DNA of 64,000 nucleotides from Theobroma cacao (GCF_000208745.1 NC_030851.1:28239736-28303735); one strand, 5' to 3'. Positions 36,887 through 49,394 are shown, counted from the first letter of the stretch. Program-made: numbers and translations. The notes: generated by a model not told the origin, from the letters alone.

Positions 36887-37640
36887 AAATCTCTCCAAGA
36901 AAATTTGTCCTAAGACATTAAAAGAGAGAGATCGCATAAATAGGATTCCATGTGCTTCAACAATTGGATTTATCTTGTGTTTGATGTTATGCATAAGACT
37001 AGATATGTCTTACACTCCAAGTGTAACAAGCAACTACCAAGCCAATCCTGGTGAACATCACTTGATAATAATAATAAAGAACACTCTCAAGTACTTAAGT
37101 AGAACTTAGAATGTATTTCTGGGTTATGGTGGAAATGTTGACTTATAAGTGCAAGGGTATAGTAATGCAAGCTTTCAATCCAATAAAGATGAGTGCAAGT
37201 TGCATGGTTGATACATATTTACTATAAATAATGAAACAGTTAGTTGGAAGAGTTCCAAACAAAAGATGACCAAACTCTACAATTGAGGCCAATATATATC
37301 TGCGTTTGAGGTGATGAAAGAGGTTGTTTGGATCAAAAAAATTCATAAATTGAACTAAGTTAGTTTTGAGCATTGTTGATCCAATATCTTTGTACTGTGA
37401 TAACAATGGAGGCACTGCACAAGCAAAAGAACCAAGGTCTCATTAGAGGTCCACACATGCATTGAGGATTTGAGGTGATGTTATTTGATCAATAAAAGCA
37501 TAACTACCAAATGGAAAGGTTCTATAGTAGATACATAGGCGATTGGCTTTAATGCAAGTAAGAGATTGATAATGTAGTTGTATGTCCTAAAAGCCAATTG
37601 ATTAACTATATAGGGATACATTTTTTAATTTAAGCATTTA
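36887..37640 (+). pseudogene. Copia pol 3' end (RNase H) and start of 3' LTR, degenerate
   Basis: Across broken frames the plus strand reads like the end of Copia pol: 'NYQANPGEHHL' and 'IKNTLKYLSRT' (about 37030-37112), and 'YCDNNGGTAQAKEPRSH' (about 37396-37446), the conserved RNase H tail. Stops and frameshifts are frequent. From about 37571 the sequence 'tgtatgtcctaaaagccaattg' resembles the start of the Copia LTR and marks a 3' LTR remnant. Integrase and most of the reverse transcriptase are missing. With 33101-34202 it forms one internally deleted Copia copy. Confidence 0.8.
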
Positions 37641-40171
37641 CATTGAATAAAAGGCATTTTTTATATCTATAAGGCTACTAATATCGAAAAAATATGATTT
37701 TTTTATACTTCCATTCTTCTTATTTTTCCTTTTTTTTGTCCACTCTACCTTTTCCTTTTCTCGCTGTTCTAAATAATTTTAAAAAATATGATCTATAGCA
37801 ATCTATACTAATTGGATTGAGAAGCTCCATGGGAGTGCCACGTGGCAACTTAACTCATTTTCTTTTTTTTCTTTAATTTTTTTTAAATAAATGAAAATGG
37901 AAAAAAGGAAGAGAAGGAAAAGGAAAAAAAATTAATAACAATTAAGAGTTTTATGTGTGAAAATTTTATTTCCTATTTTATGTAGAATTTTTGTTCTTTA
38001 ATTTATCTTAATTATATATATTAAATGAAAGAATTGAATAAAGATTGTCAATGATATTTTATTAGCCAAAATCACAATGAATGAAACAGAAAAATAGGAG
38101 AAGGAAACGAGGGGAAAAAATGACTATGTTGTAGATTAAATTATTTTGCTCTTTTTTTGAAAAAAAAAATTCATAAAAATATTATGATTTCCAATAATTA
38201 AAAAATTAATCCAAAAAATAATTTTGTTATCAAAAAAAGTCAGAGATACAATCTTCCTGCAAAATAAACAAACAATTGATAAACAACACCGTGCATCTAC
38301 GTCGTGTGGAAAGTAATATGCAGAAATGTACAAGTTTCGCAGATGGGACTTTGCTATGCAGTTTTAGGATTTGACACCACATGATACCACCCCTTTTAGC
38401 AATCAGGGCCATGGTCTCAGCCTTTCCTTATACATTTTGGATGACCTCTCTCAATATTATCATAATATCATCACTAGTCTTCAGAGAAAGCCAAGTTTGA
38501 AATTTAATCACAGGGGCCACTATCGCTATCAAACTTTGCCTTTAATCAAATTTCTTCCAACTTGATCGTGAAATGGAAAGGGACCATTATTATGGCTTTC
38601 TTAGTTTTTTTTCTATGAGGAAAAAATATTAAAGGGGACAATTAATGATTTCAGTCCTCGGTAAAATCAGCTAGGCTTTTTTTTTTTTTTTGACAAAACT
38701 ATTTATGTTTGTAAATAATATTACAATTATAATCAAATAATTTTTATTTTTAACGTCATAAATTTTAATTTTTTATATATAACATTTTTAAATATACTAT
38801 TTTAAATATAATTTCAAACTTTAATTTATTTTTTATGAATTAACATTAATAATAATTTAAAATTGAATTTTACATTTATCTTAATCAAATGTTTAATGAG
38901 TTTGGGTATTTAACTAATGGTGTTTGAGATATTTAAGTACATGTTCGAGTTATAATTTTAAATTTAATCAAGTATTTATAAAATTTAGATACTCTATTAA
39001 ATAATAGGAAGGGAGATAAAATTTTCAAAAATAACAAATATCTTATCTATTGATATTTTAATAAAAATGAAAAAAAAAACACACTTGTATCATTATATTC
39101 ATAATCATATATCTTTAAAAAATTCAATGAATCACGAAAACAAAAGATCAGTGCTGATGGTGTCGTCATTATCTAGATGGAAAGATGTTTGCGGTTAACA
39201 TCATGATTTCCTTTTCTTGGAAAAAATAAAACTAATATTCGAGAGGATATTTACATAGAAAAAGGATGAATGTGTGGGGCAGTTATTGGTTCTCCATTGT
39301 CTTATGATATGGAAAGGTTTCCCTGTAGAAAGCACCATTGCAGAGTCGTTTTCAAGCTCCCAAGACCATGTTATGTGCACCTAAATATTATCATCTGGAA
39401 ATTATTTGACTGAAAAATTATAGTATTTATTTCTTTTCTTATTTCACCCCTGCCCTTGTAGAGTAAATCAAGTTTGTGGAACTGCCACTACAAGATGAAA
39501 AAAATTCAGTACTTGAGCTCAGCTCGAAATTAGGTTAACTCTAACATTTAAAATTTAAGGGAAATTAATCTATGTATATGTAAACGTCACAAACCAAAAA
39601 CCAACCCAAAACAATTTGTAACATAAATTTAGTATAATTTTTTTCAAAAGAATATTAAATATAACACAAAATGTTAGGCTCCTAATTATATCTAATAACT
39701 ATAAGTTATCTTTTAAATCTCTTTTCTTTACTCTTATATTTTTATATAACTTTGGATAATTTCCTTGTTAATTACGAATACTAAAGTATAAAAAGATTTC
39801 TTTTTACTATTTTAATGACACAATGTCTAAAAATCGATAACTTAATGCCTAATAACTAATTGATTTGCTTTCTTGCAGTTAGGTTTAAATTGTCAAAGTC
39901 ATACAGTGTTTTAATTTACAGATATATCTAACTAACTTCAACTTCTCAACTTTGGGGTTTTATGAATATAAACCAATAAACCCAAGAACCCAAAACACAT
40001 GTCTTGATGTCATTTCTACTTTTTAGGATGGTGAGAGAAAGTTGGATGGTGAGATAGACAGTATTTAAAAAGAGAGAGAAATCAAGATTTAATTTTAAAA
40101 TTTTTGTCTGGATAACGGGATAGAGAAAATCGAGTCCATTTAATTTGTTTGAAATTGTTTAAAGGGCATTA
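37641..40171. other. AT-rich intergenic stretch, no gene seen
   Basis: No convincing coding frame, RNA gene or transposon domain. Contains poly(A/T) runs (for example 38677-38691). The short frames at 38136-38565 overlap on both strands and show no recognisable motif. Confidence 0.55.
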
Positions 40172-40797
40172 TTGTCAAGTAATGTCAAAAATTGGATAAA
40201 AACAATTAAAATTATAATGAAGAACATTTTTGAATTAGACTTATGCAGAAGGTTATTTCTCATAATTTTCTCTTTAAATTGAGAATAATTTATTATTATC
40301 TAATTGTACTTGGCTCCTTAAAATTAAATTTTGGATTCATTGCTACTCAGAATTATTTTATTACGATTATACTTTCTATGCATATATTCAAATTCATAAG
40401 AAAAGTGCAAAGTTATGTCCGTAAATGTCCCTCTTAGAAATTCTTTCTTGATTGGGTGAACAATGAACTCGATCTCTTCTACAGTTGTCAAGTAATGCCA
40501 AAAATTGGATAAAAATAATTAGAATTATAATGAGAAACATTTTTGAATTAGACTTATAAAGAAGGTTATTTCTCATAATTTTTTTTAAAAATTGAGAATA
40601 ATTTATTATTATCTAATTGTACTTGGCTCCTTAAAATTAAATTTTGGATCTGTCGCTACTCAAAATTATTTTATTATGATTATACTTTCTATACGTATAT
40701 TCAAATTCATAAGAAAAGTGTAAAGTTATGTCCTTAAATATCCCTCTTAGAAATTCTTTCTTGATTGGGTGAAAAATGAACTAGATCTCTTTTACAA
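40172..40797. repeat. 313-bp tandem duplication (two copies)
   Basis: The units 40172-40484 and 40485-40797 both start ttgtcaagtaat(g)(t/c)caaaaattgg and are near-identical apart from scattered substitutions and small indels. A third copy begins 'ttgtcaatggg' at 40798 and immediately diverges. Short frames on either strand are passengers of the repeat. Confidence 0.92.
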
Positions 40798-42450
40798 TTG
40801 TCAATGGGTAAAATACTCGTTAATTTTGAAGTACCAAAACCCTAACCTTATAAGAAATAAAGTATCTGAAATCTATTAACTACTTGAATATTTTTAAAAA
40901 TTACTACCCTAACCCTAACCCTAATTACATTTTTACTAACCTATAATTACCCTAACCCATTTAAAAAATTGATTAGATAAAAAAATTATTAAAATATTCT
41001 TCATAGGTACCCAATTACCCAAACTCGAATCCGTACCCGTTACCATATACAATAATATTTTTCCTACATATTTCATATAATTTACTAATAATCAAATTAA
41101 TAAAAACAAACAAATAATAAAATTTAAATTTAAATAATCAAAAACAAATATCTCAAACATAATTAATAAATTTATAAGTTATAATTTTTGTAATGTTAAC
41201 ACAAAATAGAAAGTAAATATGTTTATATTAAAATGTATATATACTAAAAGTATTTTAATATATATATAATAGTAATTATATTTTTTATAAATGAACCCAA
41301 TGTATATACAGTATATATATTAAAAGACATTACAAGTTAATTAATAATCATAATTTCATGAATTGATTTAATTAACTATATGGATTTGTCCTTAATTTCA
41401 TGAAATTAAAAAAAATAATTAAGTTCCAAAACTATTCTAATCTCAAAAGCTCTCTTTAAGTATATATTATTAGTTTATACAAACAATGGTATATATATTA
41501 TAATTAATAATTTTATAAGTTATAATTTTTGTAATGTTAACACAAAATAGAAATTAAATATATTTATCTTAAAAGTATATATATATATATATAATAATTA
41601 TATTCCTTTATAATATGATATGATATTCATATTATTTAAATATAATTAATTATCTAATAATTTTTTAATTTATATATATTAATGTCATCACATTAATTAG
41701 AGTAATCATACTTTTCATATATTTGTTAGTTTTTAACAAAAAGAATTACTTGTAAAGTTGGTAAAAATTGTATAATCTTAATTTAACTATTCAAATAATA
41801 ATAAAATATTTATAAATGATAACTGGGTTTGGATAGCAGGTAACCAAAAAATGGTTTTTGAATTCTACTTGAACCCCATACGGGTAATAAAATCACTATC
41901 TGAATCCGTCCCAAACTTGATACCTTAATCTTACATAAGCAGGTCCAGTAACAAGTACCTATTGCTATCCCTAATCTCTTCAAATCTTCAGGGCAAGCAG
42001 GGCGACCACTGTTTGCCTAACTTGTACTGTTGTATTTGGTAAATCTGTTAGTTGTCCGTAAATGATGAACCCCATCCACAAAAGCACAAGTCGAATATAA
42101 TGAACACATGAAAGCATTAATCAATTATTTCTCTACTAGTAAATGATAATTGGCAGTACGGTGTTTTAGCTGCATTTTCTTCTCCTTCCGTGTCCTTATT
42201 ACTAACCAGTTAAGCTAGCAAATTAGCTACGGCTCCACCTTTTTTCTTGTTTTCTAATTCCCCCAATTCTTCTTCAGATTTCAGATTTCAGGAAAGAAAG
42301 GAAGAGAATGTGGGAGAAAACAAAGAAATCTAAGAAACTTACCTTTTATTTGTTAATTATTTGGAGAGTATAGAACATTGAAGGCCTAAATACTAGCCAG
42401 TTATTCACATCAGTTCACCGGTGATTAGTACAAACAAATTGTTCAAACAG
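40798..42450. other. AT-rich intergenic DNA and 3' flank of the CONSTANS-like gene
   Basis: Contains a short ccctaa repeat (40907-40924, three units). A near-identical 85-bp segment occurs twice (about 41165-41250 and 41497-41585, sharing 'aagttataatttttgtaatg'). (TA)n runs and a few 'acccgaacc'-like stretches are also present. The part just above 42450 is the presumed 3' UTR. No gene seen. Confidence 0.6.
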
Positions 42451-43999
42451 CTATTTGTTGACGAAAGGAAAAGCAGGTCCTGCAAGAAAGGATGCCCTCT
42501 TGACGAACCTCCCTTTCATTCGAGGCCTCTTCTCCGCATTCAGTTTGCGAACCTCGTACCTTATTTTCTTCGAGAACAACCTTGTTCTCCTCTTCTCTCT
42601 ATACCTTGATACTCTTGCTTCTCTTCCTCCATCTCCCAATGCCTGGTGGGCTCCCATTCCAATCAAATCACTATAGGTGTGGTGAACTTCTGTTCCACCA
42701 GTGCCCTGGAAAAACAAAATCTTGTAATCAACAATAGCTTGACGCCTAGAAAGTTGTTGATGTTTGAAAACAAGAAAAATAAAGCAAACTAGAAAGATGC
42801 TATAATGTTGTTTCGAGTAATTAAGTATAAGTCCTTTTGGTTTCTTTTTCGTCCTTTTTGTTCTAAACTATACCGTAGGCCTCTCTGCAGGATGCACAGC
42901 ATATATATGGGAACATGAAGTAGTAACCTACCATGCAATCAGGCCAGCATTCATCTGGGTCAAAATCTGGGCGGCCACCAGAAGTCCATGGAGATCCTTG
43001 GCTTGCCCAGGCAGTGATTACCGATTCATAATTCAGGCTCAAAAGTATCTTCCTCTTCTTCTTTTTTGCAGTATCCTCCTCGTATTCCTCATAACTCTTC
43101 ACAGTTACCTCTTCCTTTACCAACTCATCTTCCTCTCCACAGTTGCCTGGAGAATCACAGCTAAAATTCAACTTAAAGGGTTCTCTCGCCATATCGATTT
43201 CAGAATCGACATGGCACGCTCCAACAGCTTCAAAACTCTCTTCATCTTCAATCTTCACTTTACCGTTTCCTAAGGAACAGTCCCTGAAGTATTTCTCCTT
43301 AGAGTCCTTTAGCCCCAGGTCCTCCATGCCAAAGGACTCATTTTCAAGACCCTTACCAAGCAAACTCTCAACATCAGCTGCAAACTCTGCAAGATCCATC
43401 TCAGACGGGAAAAGCCCATGTGAACCATCCGCATCTTGTCCATTACAAGCCAGGAAAGCTTTAGATTCGCTAACAGCAGCATCAGCTGTTTCAACGTCGT
43501 TTCCTACAGCGCTCACAGCAGCTTCATTTGACGTTGTAGAAGTGCATAGTTTAGCAACAAGGGGATCAAATATTGGTACCCTATAAAGAAGCTGCTCCTC
43601 TTCGTTCTCTTCATACGATATCTCATCAGCCCCAATTTCAGGCACGAGAGGAAAGGGGTTGCTGTTCCTTTTCGTATGCTCAGCTTTTAGCTTTTGATGA
43701 ATAGAAGCCTTCGTGGGTCGCCTCGTCCTTGCCTTTCTGGTAAACCCTTTATGCCAAGATGGTGCAAAGCTCTCCAAAGGAGCTTCATGACCTGAGGACT
43801 GAAGAGAAGCAGTTTTCAAGCGAACTCTTTCATGTCTACGAGCAAGTGGATTAGCCGAGTGAACAGAAGAATCACAGGCTTGGCAAAGAAAAGCATCATC
43901 AGCAGCACAGTACCAACGAGCCCGTTTCTTTATACAGCTATCGCAAGCTCTTGCCGTTTTGCCACCAACGGCGTTGGCCACATTTTTTGTAGAAATCAT
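42451..43999 (-). CDS. CONSTANS-like zinc finger protein (single B-box plus CCT; COL16/BBX14-15 type)
   Basis: Two exons, 43999-42932 and 42705-42451, with a GT-AG intron of 226 bp (42931-42706). Exon 1 is exactly 356 codons, so the intron is phase 0; the spliced product is 440 residues. The B-box is at residues 19-56 (C19, C22, C31, D34, C39, C42, H47, H56; the CX2CX8CX7CX2C pattern). There is no second B-box. A long acidic middle region follows. A conserved '[11 protein letters not shown]' motif precedes the splice site, and the CCT domain is at about 384-426 in exon 2 ([20 protein letters not shown] and following). This architecture and the one-intron structure match the Arabidopsis COL6/7/8/16 (BBX14-17) group of nuclear transcriptional regulators; members affect greening, light response and flowering. 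CCT domains bind NF-Y partners and CORE-like DNA. The reading frame is intact. Retained-intron translation would stop after 22 extra residues and lose the CCT. The precise orthologue is not established. Confidence 0.95.
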
Positions 44000-44230
44000 G
44001 GAGCTAACGTCCGGACTGGTTCAAATTAAACAAATACTGGGGTTCTAATAAAAAAAAGTTTTCAAGCTTAATTAGAAATTAATCTAAAAAATAAAATCAG
44101 AGTAAAACGTTGCAAGCCAAAGGGCAACCGGAAATGTTGAATTGCACTTTATTTGAGAACCTCTTTGAAATGTTACAATTATTTTGTATATGGTGGGGAA
44201 TGTGACCCACAAACCGGTCTTTTATAGCAT
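44000..44230 (-). promoter_or_regulatory. core promoter and 5' UTR of the CONSTANS-like gene
   Basis: On the minus strand a TATA box TATAAAAG lies at 44226-44219, about 220 bp upstream of the start codon. I see no ATG between it and the start codon at 43999, so no upstream reading frame competes. Transcription would begin near 44190. Confidence 0.6.
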
Positions 44231-44929
44231 TTTTAACAGCCTTTCGATGCACTTTTGGGGCCTCTCGACAGTGGACGATTGCGCTTTTGGGTCCACAACA
44301 TGGCCTTATCTAGATTTTTATTGGTTGAAACTGTAAAGTTAATCCTGATCTCTGTCTTCTCATTGGCTGCCTCTCTAATCAAGGGATTTCTTGTGGGTCC
44401 CAAATGCCATGGATGAGAATGAGTCGTTTGATCCCATCTATTTGTTTCTCTGTCAATCCTTTTCCTTCTTGCTAGGAATTTGAAAGAAACCCTTTTTGTT
44501 GCTAATGTCTTCCCCCTGCTACATTACACCTGTTCTGAGTAGTCCCTTTTAGCGGTCCCCTTCCGGCCTTGCCTTGCCCATTTCTTTCTCAAGCTTTGGC
44601 TCCTCTCCGGTACATCTCACTGCAACAGGGTCATGCAAACCTTCACACTTAAACTAACTCCTATCAGCTTTTCACCATAACCATCATGATCTTTTAACTT
44701 TAAAAAAAATATATTTGACTAAATACTTCAAACTTTAATCAACATCTAAGAGAATAAGGGTATAAACTTGTCACTTACAAAAAAAAAATTAATCTTACTT
44801 GACATTTATATGTATGGTTTTCTGCATTTTCATTCGAACTAAATTTAATTTGTATATTTAGTAATTTGACTTGGATTTTTCCTTACAAGACTATGGTATA
44901 GGTTTTATAGACTCACTAAGTTGAACTCA
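44231..44929. other. upstream region of the CONSTANS-like gene
   Basis: Less AT-rich than the surroundings (44240-44620), consistent with promoter DNA. No second gene, RNA gene or transposon end recognised. Confidence 0.5.
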
Positions 44930-45355
44930 CTATGTTGGAAAAAATGGAATTTATGACTACTTTTCAAGCATTTAATCAAAGATTGTTTGTAAAGCATGTA
45001 GGACTGGGTTTGAACCTAAGCAACCCCCCTTCCCCCCTCCCCAAGTTTAAATTATTCCTCCCTTAGTTTTTCTATAATGTATGTATAATATGTTTTACAT
45101 GTTATTTATATATATGCATTATGATTGAGTATATATAGTTGTAAATGAATGCAAGCAATCGAGATGGAATGAGATGTTAGCTTTTTGGAAGTGTTCAACT
45201 GCACCCACAGCTATTTAGTGAGTCTCAGTGATTTTACAGACAATAAGTCTAAAGCTACAAGTGTATGTAAAAAATTGATTGATTTTTACTTCAAAGTTGA
45301 TGATATAATTGAATACTAATCCTTTTTAATATTTTGTTTTGTAGGAAATGTATAA

Positions 45356-45739
45356 TTTCGCATTATCGCAAAAGTATGGAGAAGATTCATTCTCTCAATC
45401 AAAATTTGATCCACATGCTTGCACTGAAGTGATTGGAGGGATGGAGACTACACGCATTCACGTTTATGGTTTGGTACTCAAGTGCCTGTTATAGCTATAC
45501 TTAGTTCAACACATAGCAATGTAGTAACATTTAAGTCAAGGTGTGGGCTTAGCATATCAAATACTACTAGTTCTGCAATTGCATTGGAAGAAAAATTGGA
45601 AAATCTATCAGAAGATTTGAGTAAAATACGTGAGGAAATTAAGGAGAATAGTGCCAATTCAATGGCAAACATGACGGAAGCAATGACGAAAAGTATGAAA
45701 GAATTTATGACACATATAGAAAGCAATGATCGTGAGTAA
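45356..45739 (+). pseudogene. En/Spm-type transposase C-terminal fragment
   Basis: After a plausible splice acceptor (ttttgtag, ends about 45344) the sequence encodes 'MYNFALSQKYGEDSFSQSKF' and 'RIHVYGL', resembling the C-terminal region of plant CACTA transposase-associated proteins (a G(K)xxRVYGLG-type stretch). After a frame change it encodes a helical, charged tail with 'LEEKLENLSEDLSKIREEI' ending at 45739. Only this end of the protein remains and the frame is broken. Identification rests on pattern recognition and on the neighbouring subterminal repeats. Confidence 0.55.
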
Positions 45740-46009
45740 TGCGCTTTCGAAATAAGGAAATGCGAGTACTACAAGTTCAAATCCTAACGAGTAAGAAAAA
45801 AACATTTAATGATATGGTGCGTCTTTCCTGGTTTTGAACTTAGATACTTTGTCAGTATAGCATACAATAGCACATTTAGCTTTATGTTTATATTTGTTTG
45901 ACATTTTTAGATATTGTGTGTTTATGATAATTTTTAATTGTGTCAACTTGATTTTAAATTTTAGATTTTAATGTGCATTTTTCTTATAAATCTTGGCCGT
46001 AAATTGTGG

Positions 46010-46612
46010 ATGTCAATTGGTAATTTAGTCATCATCAACAAAATTTTGTAAAAATTTTCAACGAAATTTTTTATTAGAAAAGCATTTCTAATGAAAATTT
46101 TTGTTGAAAAGGCATTATCAACGAAACATTCCATCAAAAATTACTAATGGAATATTTCGTTGGAAACGCATTACCAACAAAAAATTCAATTGGACATTTT
46201 TACCAAATTTCCGTTAGAATGCTTTTCCAATAGAAATTGTATGAAAAATTCCAAAGAAATTCCGTTGACGGAAAATTCCTTAGGAAATTTCTAACGCAAT
46301 TCCATTGAAAAAGCATTTCCAACGAAAATTCTATTGGAATTTTTTATGAAATTTTGTTGAAAATGTATTTCCAACAAAAAATTTGGTCGAAATTTTAATA
46401 TTTTTCAATGGAATTGATGCAATACAATTGATAATTTTGTAGTCTTTTTTGGACGAAATTATGTACTTTTTCCAATAGAAATTTGTGACAGAAAATATTA
46501 CTGACAATGCTTTTAGTGATGGAATTGTCATTGAAAAAATACATTTCTGATGGAATGTTAACTTTCTCCAACGAAAAATTTCATCGAGAAAAGCTTGATT
46601 TTTTTATTGTAT
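46010..46612. repeat. CACTA subterminal repeat array
   Basis: Many degenerate copies of a roughly 12-16-bp motif (aa(c/a)gaaatttt / tttccaacgaaa / ggaattccgttg) in both orientations. Confidence 0.75.
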
Positions 46613-48339
46613 TTTTTATTGGAAGAATTGGATTTGAATTTTGTTATTTTTTAAAGATAAAAATCTAAGTTTCTTGACACATGAAACAATGAAAAGATAA
46701 AAACCAAAAATTATAATTAACCTCCATTTTAATTCATAAATTGATACACAAGTTAGACTAGGCATTTAGGCTTTGAAGTTTTGAATGGAAAAAGACTGTC
46801 CTTGGAAAATTTGTGGAAGACTGTTCCTAGAAACTAAGTTGAAATTGGATAGAGGTGATGTGGAGATCTAGTGTTCTAAAATCAAAATCAGATGAGAAAA
46901 TTCTTGCTAAAGGATAAGGTGGTTTGATTGGCTTGAAAATGACTTGCTCGTAGTTCTCTCTCGTGTAGTATTCAAACTTTATAAATACCCTATTAATTTC
47001 TTGAATTATTATCCAAGTCTGTATCTATATATATCCTATACATTACTTGTTAGATATTGATATCGATTAATTATCTTATTAAAATAAATTTAAAATAATA
47101 ATTATATATTATTAAATGAAAATTAGGTTAATAAATTAGAATTAGTTCATGAAAAAATAAATTAAAGTTTAGAATTATATTTAGAAGAATTAATGTATTT
47201 TTGTAAGTATTCTATTAATTATAAAGAATTTATAAACAAAAAAATATATAAAACTAAATTTTAATATTAAAAATCCTTATTTATAATCGAGTTTGAGTAA
47301 TGGGTATCCAAAGGCCACTACACGAATCTTACCCGAACCCATGATAGGTAGTAACTTTATTACCCGAACCCTGATTATAAGATATCTTAATCTTACTTAA
47401 TTGGGTTGAGTAATATATGGTACTTAATTACAAGATATCCATTAATACACCTAAACTTTTTTCGTCTGAAACTTGTCCTAACCCAACTTGCACTAACTGA
47501 GAAAATCAAAAGATCCAAAATAGAAAGCACAAGCATATTTTTTGTATGCAAAATAGGGAGGTATGTACATTTAAATTTTATATAAAATTTATTCTTAAAA
47601 TTCTATTGAAAGGGAAAAAAACATCTTCATATTTAATATGGGGACAATAATCATATTACCCGTGGGTATTGTAATTTTTTTATTCATTAAAATTATAAAT
47701 TATTTGATCGAATGTATAATTTTTTTAAAAGGGGACAATAATCATATTACCTGAGGGTATTGTAATTTTTTTATTCAATTAAATAATAAATTATTGGATT
47801 AAATGTATAATTTTTATTTATTGTAAATTATAAACTTTTTATAAAAATATTCCGAACAAAAGAAAGAAAAGAGTATAATAATTATAAATTTTTATTAAAA
47901 ATATTTGTTATATATGATGAAATTATTTTCTACCTCTCCCTTTTTTTATTCTTTTCTCTTAAATAACATTTATTATTTAAAATTGAAATTTATAATTATG
48001 TTTATTTATTATAATCAAATTGATTATGTACAAAGTATATTTAGGCTCTCCATATTGTTTCTATTTTCCCTTTACCTCTTCTAATTCTTTTGTCTTTTCT
48101 TATTTTTACCATTGTTTAACTAGAATTTGTAATATTTTATTTTATAATTTAAATTAGTCCATGATAGAAAAAATGTTTTGAATGTTTTAGAGCTTGCAAA
48201 GCGGACCAGGAGGCCCAATACATTGAACAAACAATGAGCCTAACGGCCTGCAAAATGGCCCATCACAGCAGATAATAATAAATTAATAGTACTGGGGAAG
48301 CGCTATGAGGCAAATTCGTAAATGAACTACATTTTCTCC
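46613..48339. other. AT-rich intergenic DNA
   Basis: No gene seen. Holds the 91-bp tandem duplication at 47640-47821 and a few 'ttacccgaaccc' stretches (about 47328-47372). The end (about 48190-48339) is less AT-rich and likely belongs to the promoter of the FLX-like gene. Confidence 0.55.
47640..47821. repeat. 91-bp tandem duplication (two copies)
   Basis: Both units (47640-47730, 47731-47821) begin ggggacaataatcatattac and share the following 'ggtattgtaatttttttatt'. Confidence 0.92.
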
Positions 48340-49280
48340 TCCGCTTCAGAAAATAACGGTCTCCGGAGAATCGCCATTGGTTTCTTGAAAGCTCCTTAAC
48401 TGTAAGTTTAAGCTTTGGCGTGAAAATTTAGTTTTTAATAGGATTTACTTCACTTAAATGCAAATGGTAGTGGCTAAAATGTGATAATCAAACAGAAAGA
48501 CAGAAAAGAGGCAGAAGAAGAGTTCATATAGTTTATATTTGCATTCTTGGAAAATTTAATAGAGTGAAGCAAAGTATGAGATAGGACTCTTGGTGGTGGT
48601 CTTTGTTTAAAGTCAGTGTCAGTAATATTTGATTAGTATGGTACATGGTGCAATCTTTTTAATGGCTGGAAAAAGATGGACCTCCAACTCCAACATTTTT
48701 GGAGTTTACAGGTGGATAGTTCTTTGTTCTTGAAATCTTGTTTACTAGTTGGTCCCGAGGTCTGGACATAGCAATTGTAAATTGGAGAAAAATATATAGT
48801 TTTTACATTTATGAATAAGTATATCTTTATTCGAAGATTAAATATACTGCACTATGTTCTAGTTCATTGGTTTTTGGTAATTTAAAAAGACCAGCTTCAT
48901 ATCATCTTTTGCTTGGTCCCGGACAATAGAAGCGTATTGCAAGTATATTTATGTTTTAGTGAATAGATCATATTGATTTTTTTTTTTTTTTTTTTGCATT
49001 GCCTAAGCTTCCTACAAAACTATGATAATGGTTTGTGAAAACAAGAACCCATCTTTCAGTTGATGTGTTATTGAACTGAATTATTGGCTGGGGTGGAGTA
49101 AGCACTGGAAGTGAAATGTATTACCAGAAGTTTGAAAATCTTACACAATTCCCTATTTGAGTAGTTTTCTTTTAATTGAAAATGAGAATTCGTTCTTCGT
49201 CCTGTACAACACCTTTAGTAAAATGGTTTCTGCTTTGTCTTGTATATGAGATAAGCCATAATTTCTGCAGGATTTTAAGT

Positions 49281-49394
49281 ATGGCAGGGAGAAATCATAT
49301 GCCTCGTTATCCGGATAGTTTTCAGGGGTTCCGCAATGGGCCTCAGCCTGTTGTACCAGGTCCTATGCCTTTTGACCCTATAGCTATGCAATAA
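49281..49394 (+). CDS. 37-codon N-terminal FLX-like open frame (remnant)
   Basis: ATG at 49281 follows a good acceptor site. The frame encodes the conserved family N-terminus and a proline-rich stretch, then TAA. Normal family members continue for several hundred residues as a coiled coil. A stable product is doubtful; listed because the frame itself is undamaged. Confidence 0.5.
   Translation: MAGRNHMPRYPDSFQGFRNGPQPVVPGPMPFDPIAMQ

Larger units (their letters stand above)
44930..46612 (+). mobile_element. CACTA (En/Spm) DNA transposon remnant
   Basis: A transposase-like C-terminal fragment (45356-45740) is followed by about 600 bp dense in short inverted and direct units such as 'tttccaacgaaa' and 'aattccgtt' (46010-46610). 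This is the typical subterminal-repeat structure of plant CACTA elements (consensus-like tttccgacggaa). The right end near 46612 (tttttttattgta) is a weak match to a CACTA terminus. The left end is not recognised; a cactat at about 44930 is only a candidate. Confidence 0.65.

Noticed and set aside
37641..40171. Possible small gene at about 38136-38565
   Set aside because: Short overlapping frames on both strands, no motif, no convincing splice structure.
40907..40924. Telomere-like ccctaa repeats
   Set aside because: Only three six-base units, not the plant heptamer ccctaaa; too short for an interstitial telomere tract.
42998..43586. Plus-strand frames opposite the CONSTANS-like exon 1
   Set aside because: Antisense shadows; the minus strand has the B-box, splice sites and CCT.
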